Source: Leeuwenhoekiella polynyae (lineage in GTDB: Bacteria > Bacteroidota > Bacteroidia > Flavobacteriales > Flavobacteriaceae). Taken from it: a stretch of DNA of 64,000 nt. This document shows positions 61,860 to 64,000 of this stretch, piece after piece (position 1 is the stretch's first letter; each line of letters begins with the position of its first letter). The notes under the pieces were generated by a model. That model had not been told where the DNA came from. It saw only the letters and a program-made list of their open reading frames with translations, and did not search any database. Where the stretch lies: contig NZ_QOVK01000020.1 of NCBI RefSeq assembly GCF_004104075.1, forward strand, positions 24,172-88,171. Direction: 5' to 3'. Made by a program: the position numbers and the translations under genes.

Positions 61860-62513
61860 ATGACTCAAAATTTGCCGATGTTTCCGCTTGAACTTGTGGT
61901 ATTTCCCGGTGAGCGTCTTGCACTTCATATTTTTGAAAATAGATACCAGCAATTAATAACAGATTGTGAATTGCAGGATATAACATTCGGTATACCGGTT
62001 TATATTAACAGAAAGCTTTCTTATGGAACAGAAGTTCGCTTAGAGCGTATTGAAAAGCGTTATCCCGGAGGAGCAAGTGATGTAGTATGCAGAGGACTTC
62101 GGGTTTTTAAGATCGAAGAATTTTATCCTGTATATAATGATAAATTGTATTCTGGGGCAGAAGTTACTTTTTTAGAAACAACTGAAGATGGTACGGTCTC
62201 CCAGCGTGATTTGTTTTTCAATCTGGCAAAACGATTTTATATGCTTTTAGGAGCAGATCCTGGTTTGACTACAGGTAAGGCAATCGACTCCTATAGTTTT
62301 CCGCATAAATTAGGCTTAAGCTTAAAGCAGGAATTAGACTTATTAAAACTTTCTAGTGAATCTGCACGCTATGTATATTTAATAGACCACTTAACCGTGA
62401 CCTTGCCAGTAGTAGAGCAAATGAACCGGACTCGCGAGCTGATTCAACTTAACGGACATTTTAAAAATTTTGATCCGTTAGATTTTACAGACTATAAACT
62501 GGATGAGCTCTAA
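61860..62513 (+). CDS. LON peptidase substrate-binding-domain protein
   Basis: 217 residues consisting of a single LON N-terminal (LAN) domain: LPMFPLELVVFPGERLALHIFENRYQQLITDC, then FGIPVYIN and CRGLRVFKIEEF. There is no AAA+ or protease part, so it is one of the free-standing domain proteins of unknown role. It lies about 100 bp before sucC and is probably transcribed separately. Confidence 0.9.
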   Translation: MTQNLPMFPLELVVFPGERLALHIFENRYQQLITDCELQDITFGIPVYINRKLSYGTEVRLERIEKRYPGGASDVVCRGLRVFKIEEFYPVYNDKLYSGAEVTFLETTEDGTVSQRDLFFNLAKRFYMLLGADPGLTTGKAIDSYSFPHKLGLSLKQELDLLKLSSESARYVYLIDHLTVTLPVVEQMNRTRELIQLNGHFKNFDPLDFTDYKLDEL

Positions 62514-62569
62514 TAAACCAGCGCCTGTAAATCCCGAGTAAATTACTAGCAGAGTTTGGGCTAAATACT

Positions 62570-62577
62570 TATTTTTG
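62570..62577 (+). promoter_or_regulatory. Candidate -7 element of sucC
   Basis: TATTTTTG matches TAnnTTTG and lies 35 bp before the sucC start. The nearest TTG (62556) is too close for a -33 box. Confidence 0.3.
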
Positions 62578-62612
62578 CTTTGCAAATTTCAAATAAATAG
62601 AAACGCCTGATT

Positions 62613-63803
62613 ATGAATCTACACGAATATCAAGGAAAAGAAATACTTAGCAGTTTTGGAGTGCGTATACAGCGCGGTAAAGTAGCTACTACTCCAGCTG
62701 AAGCAGTAGAAGCTGCAAAAAAACTTACTGAAGAAACTGGAACAGGCTGGCACGTGATCAAAGCTCAGGTACACGCTGGAGGTAGAGGAAAAGGTGGCGG
62801 AGTGAAGTTGGCAAAAAACCTTCAGGAAGTAGAAGAAATCGCAGGACAAATCATCGGGATGAATCTGGTAACTCCTCAGACTTCTGCAGAAGGTAAAAAA
62901 GTACATCAGGTATTGGTTGCTGAAGATGTGTATTACCCTGGAGATAGTGAGCCGGAAGAATATTATATGTCTGTATTATTAAACAGAGGTACCGGTAAAA
63001 ATATGATTATGTATTCTACCGAAGGTGGGATGGATATCGAAGAAGTGGCTGAGAAAACTCCACATTTGATTTTTACAGAAGAAATAGATCCTGCAACAGG
63101 ATTATTAGGATTTCAGGCAAGACGTATAGCTTTTAACTTAGGTTTGAGTGGTACAGCTTTTAAAGAAATGACCAAGTTTGTTGCAGCATTGTATAAGGCA
63201 TATTCAGCTTCAGATTCTTCTTTATTTGAGATCAATCCGGTTTTAAAAACAAGTGATGATAAAATAATGGCTGTAGATGCAAAAGTATCTTTAGATGACA
63301 ATGCATTATACCGTCATAAAGATTATGCAGCAATGCGTGATAAGCGTGAAGAAAATCCAGTAGAGGTAGAGGCTAAAGAAGTAGGTCTTAACTATGTTGA
63401 TCTTGACGGTAACGTAGGTTGTATGGTAAATGGTGCTGGTCTTGCAATGGCAACTATGGACCTAATTAAACAAGCAGGTGGTGAGCCGGCTAACTTTTTA
63501 GATGTAGGTGGTACTGCAGATGCAGAGCGTGTAGAAACGGCATTTAACCTTATTCTTAAAGACCCTAATGTAAAAGCAATCTTAGTAAATATCTTTGGTG
63601 GTATTGTACGTTGTGATCGCGTTGCGCAAGGTATCGTAGATGCTTATAAAAACATGGGAACTATCAATGTGCCTATTATTGTAAGACTTCAAGGTACGAA
63701 TGCTGATATAGCAAAAGAACTAATAGATAATAGTGGTCTTGATGTTCAAAGTGCGATTCAGTTTCAAGAAGCAGCAGATAAAGTTCAGCAAGTTCTTGCG
63801 TAA
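62613..63803 (+). CDS. sucC: Succinyl-CoA synthetase beta subunit, ADP-forming
   Basis: 396 residues, standard length. It forms the ATP-grasp subunit of the TCA-cycle enzyme that makes ATP and succinate from succinyl-CoA. MNLHEYQGKEIL at the start, KAQVHAGGRGKGGGVKLA (nucleotide-binding loop), FEINPVLKTSDDKIMAVDAKVSLDDNALYRH and the C-terminal LDVGGTADAERV...NIFGGIVRCDRVAQGI are all present. The alpha-subunit gene sucD is not adjacent: a terminator and an insertion sequence follow directly. Confidence 0.97.
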   Translation: MNLHEYQGKEILSSFGVRIQRGKVATTPAEAVEAAKKLTEETGTGWHVIKAQVHAGGRGKGGGVKLAKNLQEVEEIAGQIIGMNLVTPQTSAEGKKVHQVLVAEDVYYPGDSEPEEYYMSVLLNRGTGKNMIMYSTEGGMDIEEVAEKTPHLIFTEEIDPATGLLGFQARRIAFNLGLSGTAFKEMTKFVAALYKAYSASDSSLFEINPVLKTSDDKIMAVDAKVSLDDNALYRHKDYAAMRDKREENPVEVEAKEVGLNYVDLDGNVGCMVNGAGLAMATMDLIKQAGGEPANFLDVGGTADAERVETAFNLILKDPNVKAILVNIFGGIVRCDRVAQGIVDAYKNMGTINVPIIVRLQGTNADIAKELIDNSGLDVQSAIQFQEAADKVQQVLA

Positions 63804-63818
63804 TTTTAAAGTATAGTG

Positions 63819-63835
63819 TTTCCGCAAAGCGGAAA
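63819..63835. repeat. Small hairpin after sucC
   Basis: TTTCCGC and GCGGAAA are perfect arms around AAA, just before the terminator. It may add to transcript 3'-end stability. Confidence 0.5.
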
Positions 63836-63839
63836 TTTA

Positions 63840-63870
63840 AAGCCTCAATCATTATGATTGGGGCTTTTTT
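63840..63870 (+). terminator. Rho-independent terminator of sucC
   Basis: AAGCCTCAATCA and TGATTGGGGCTT pair around TTA with one wobble, followed by T's. Confidence 0.9.
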
Positions 63871-63902
63871 ATTATAAAATATGTCCCGTCCTGAAATAGC
63901 GA

Positions 63903-63922
63903 TACACTAAAACCTTAGTGTA
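63903..63922. repeat. Perfect inverted repeat abutting the transposase start codon
   Basis: TACACTAA and TTAGTGTA flank AACC, and the right arm ends at the base before the ATG at 63923. In RNA it would form a hairpin right at the translation start. Confidence 0.75.
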
Positions 63923-64000
63923 ATGAAAACACCCTCAAAGAGTGGTTATGCAAAAAGAACCCAAAAAGACTACTCGCTTTCTTTTAAGCTTCAGGTTGTC
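63923..64000 (+). CDS. Transposase OrfA-like N-terminus (3' truncated by window edge)
   Basis: Only 26 residues are visible: basic start MKTPSKSGYAKRTQKDYSLS, then FKLQVV. The pattern RTQ(K/R)DYS..FKLQVV is typical of the first helix of IS3-family OrfA DNA-binding proteins. The position just inside a terminal-repeat-like sequence supports this. The rest of the gene is outside the window. Confidence 0.7.
   Translation, partial: MKTPSKSGYAKRTQKDYSLSFKLQVV

Larger units (their letters stand above)
63882..64000 (+). mobile_element. Left end of an IS3-family-like insertion sequence (3' part outside window)
   Basis: TGTCCCGTCCTGAAATAG at 63882 has the look of the terminal inverted repeat I associate with Bacteroidota IS3-type elements, and a transposase reading frame starts 41 bp inside. 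The right end is beyond the window, so target duplication and element length cannot be seen. Confidence 0.65.

Overview
The window reads as chromosome from a marine-type member of the Bacteroidota, most likely Flavobacteriaceae. Supporting signs are SusC/SusD pairs with a FecR anti-sigma factor, T-rich -7 elements of the TAnnTTTG type, weak Shine-Dalgarno signals, HYC_CC_PP and DUF3347 copper proteins, YaiO-type outer-membrane proteins and moderate-to-low GC. I name no species. No rRNA, tRNA or CRISPR array was seen.

Layout. 1-8030: end of a FecR anti-sigma gene, a SusC receptor with an STN signalling domain, a SusD lipoprotein and a secreted HExxH metalloprotease, closed by a strong terminator. 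8030-10798: sparsely coding DNA holding a GNAT-like gene and a TPM lipoprotein gene. 10799-16024: a second SusC/SusD pair without associated enzymes. 16172-20366: an unrecognised 245-residue gene, a repeat-rich intergenic region and a secreted protein with 32 exact 14-residue YadA-head-like repeats plus a PA14-like C-terminus. 20447-24258: dihydrolipoamide dehydrogenase, a quinone oxidoreductase and a degenerate tandem ABC ATPase.

24435-36890 is the most interesting block. It holds a soluble hybrid histidine kinase, a pseudo-receiver/Hpt protein, a single-domain response regulator, a membrane-anchored HEAT protein, a processive family 2 glycosyltransferase, a TPR plus beta-barrel YaiO protein and an unrecognised membrane-anchored protein. 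A convergent LTA-synthase-like phosphotransferase and a second, paralogous response regulator follow. I read it as a phosphorelay-controlled exopolysaccharide synthesis and export locus.

36897-47622 is a copper/heavy-metal efflux operon: HYC_CC_PP protein, CusA, TolC-like protein, DUF3347 lipoprotein, ArsP-type permease, HMA-MauE fusion, PepSY protein and CusB with a fused DUF3347. The cusA gene carries a perfect 18-bp palindrome in frame. 47833-48915 encodes a FabH-like ketoacyl synthase. 49129-56499 is a light-sensing operon: CheB-CheR-PAS kinase, bacteriophytochrome, two response regulators and the heme oxygenase that makes the chromophore.

56496-63870 is mostly housekeeping: a minus-strand operon of DUF4159 protein, TrmH-type rRNA/tRNA methyltransferase, AI-2E transporter and THUMP-like methyltransferase, then a VOC protein, LysA, a LON-substrate-binding-domain protein and SucC. 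The window ends inside an IS3-family-like insertion sequence that starts 11 bp after the sucC terminator.
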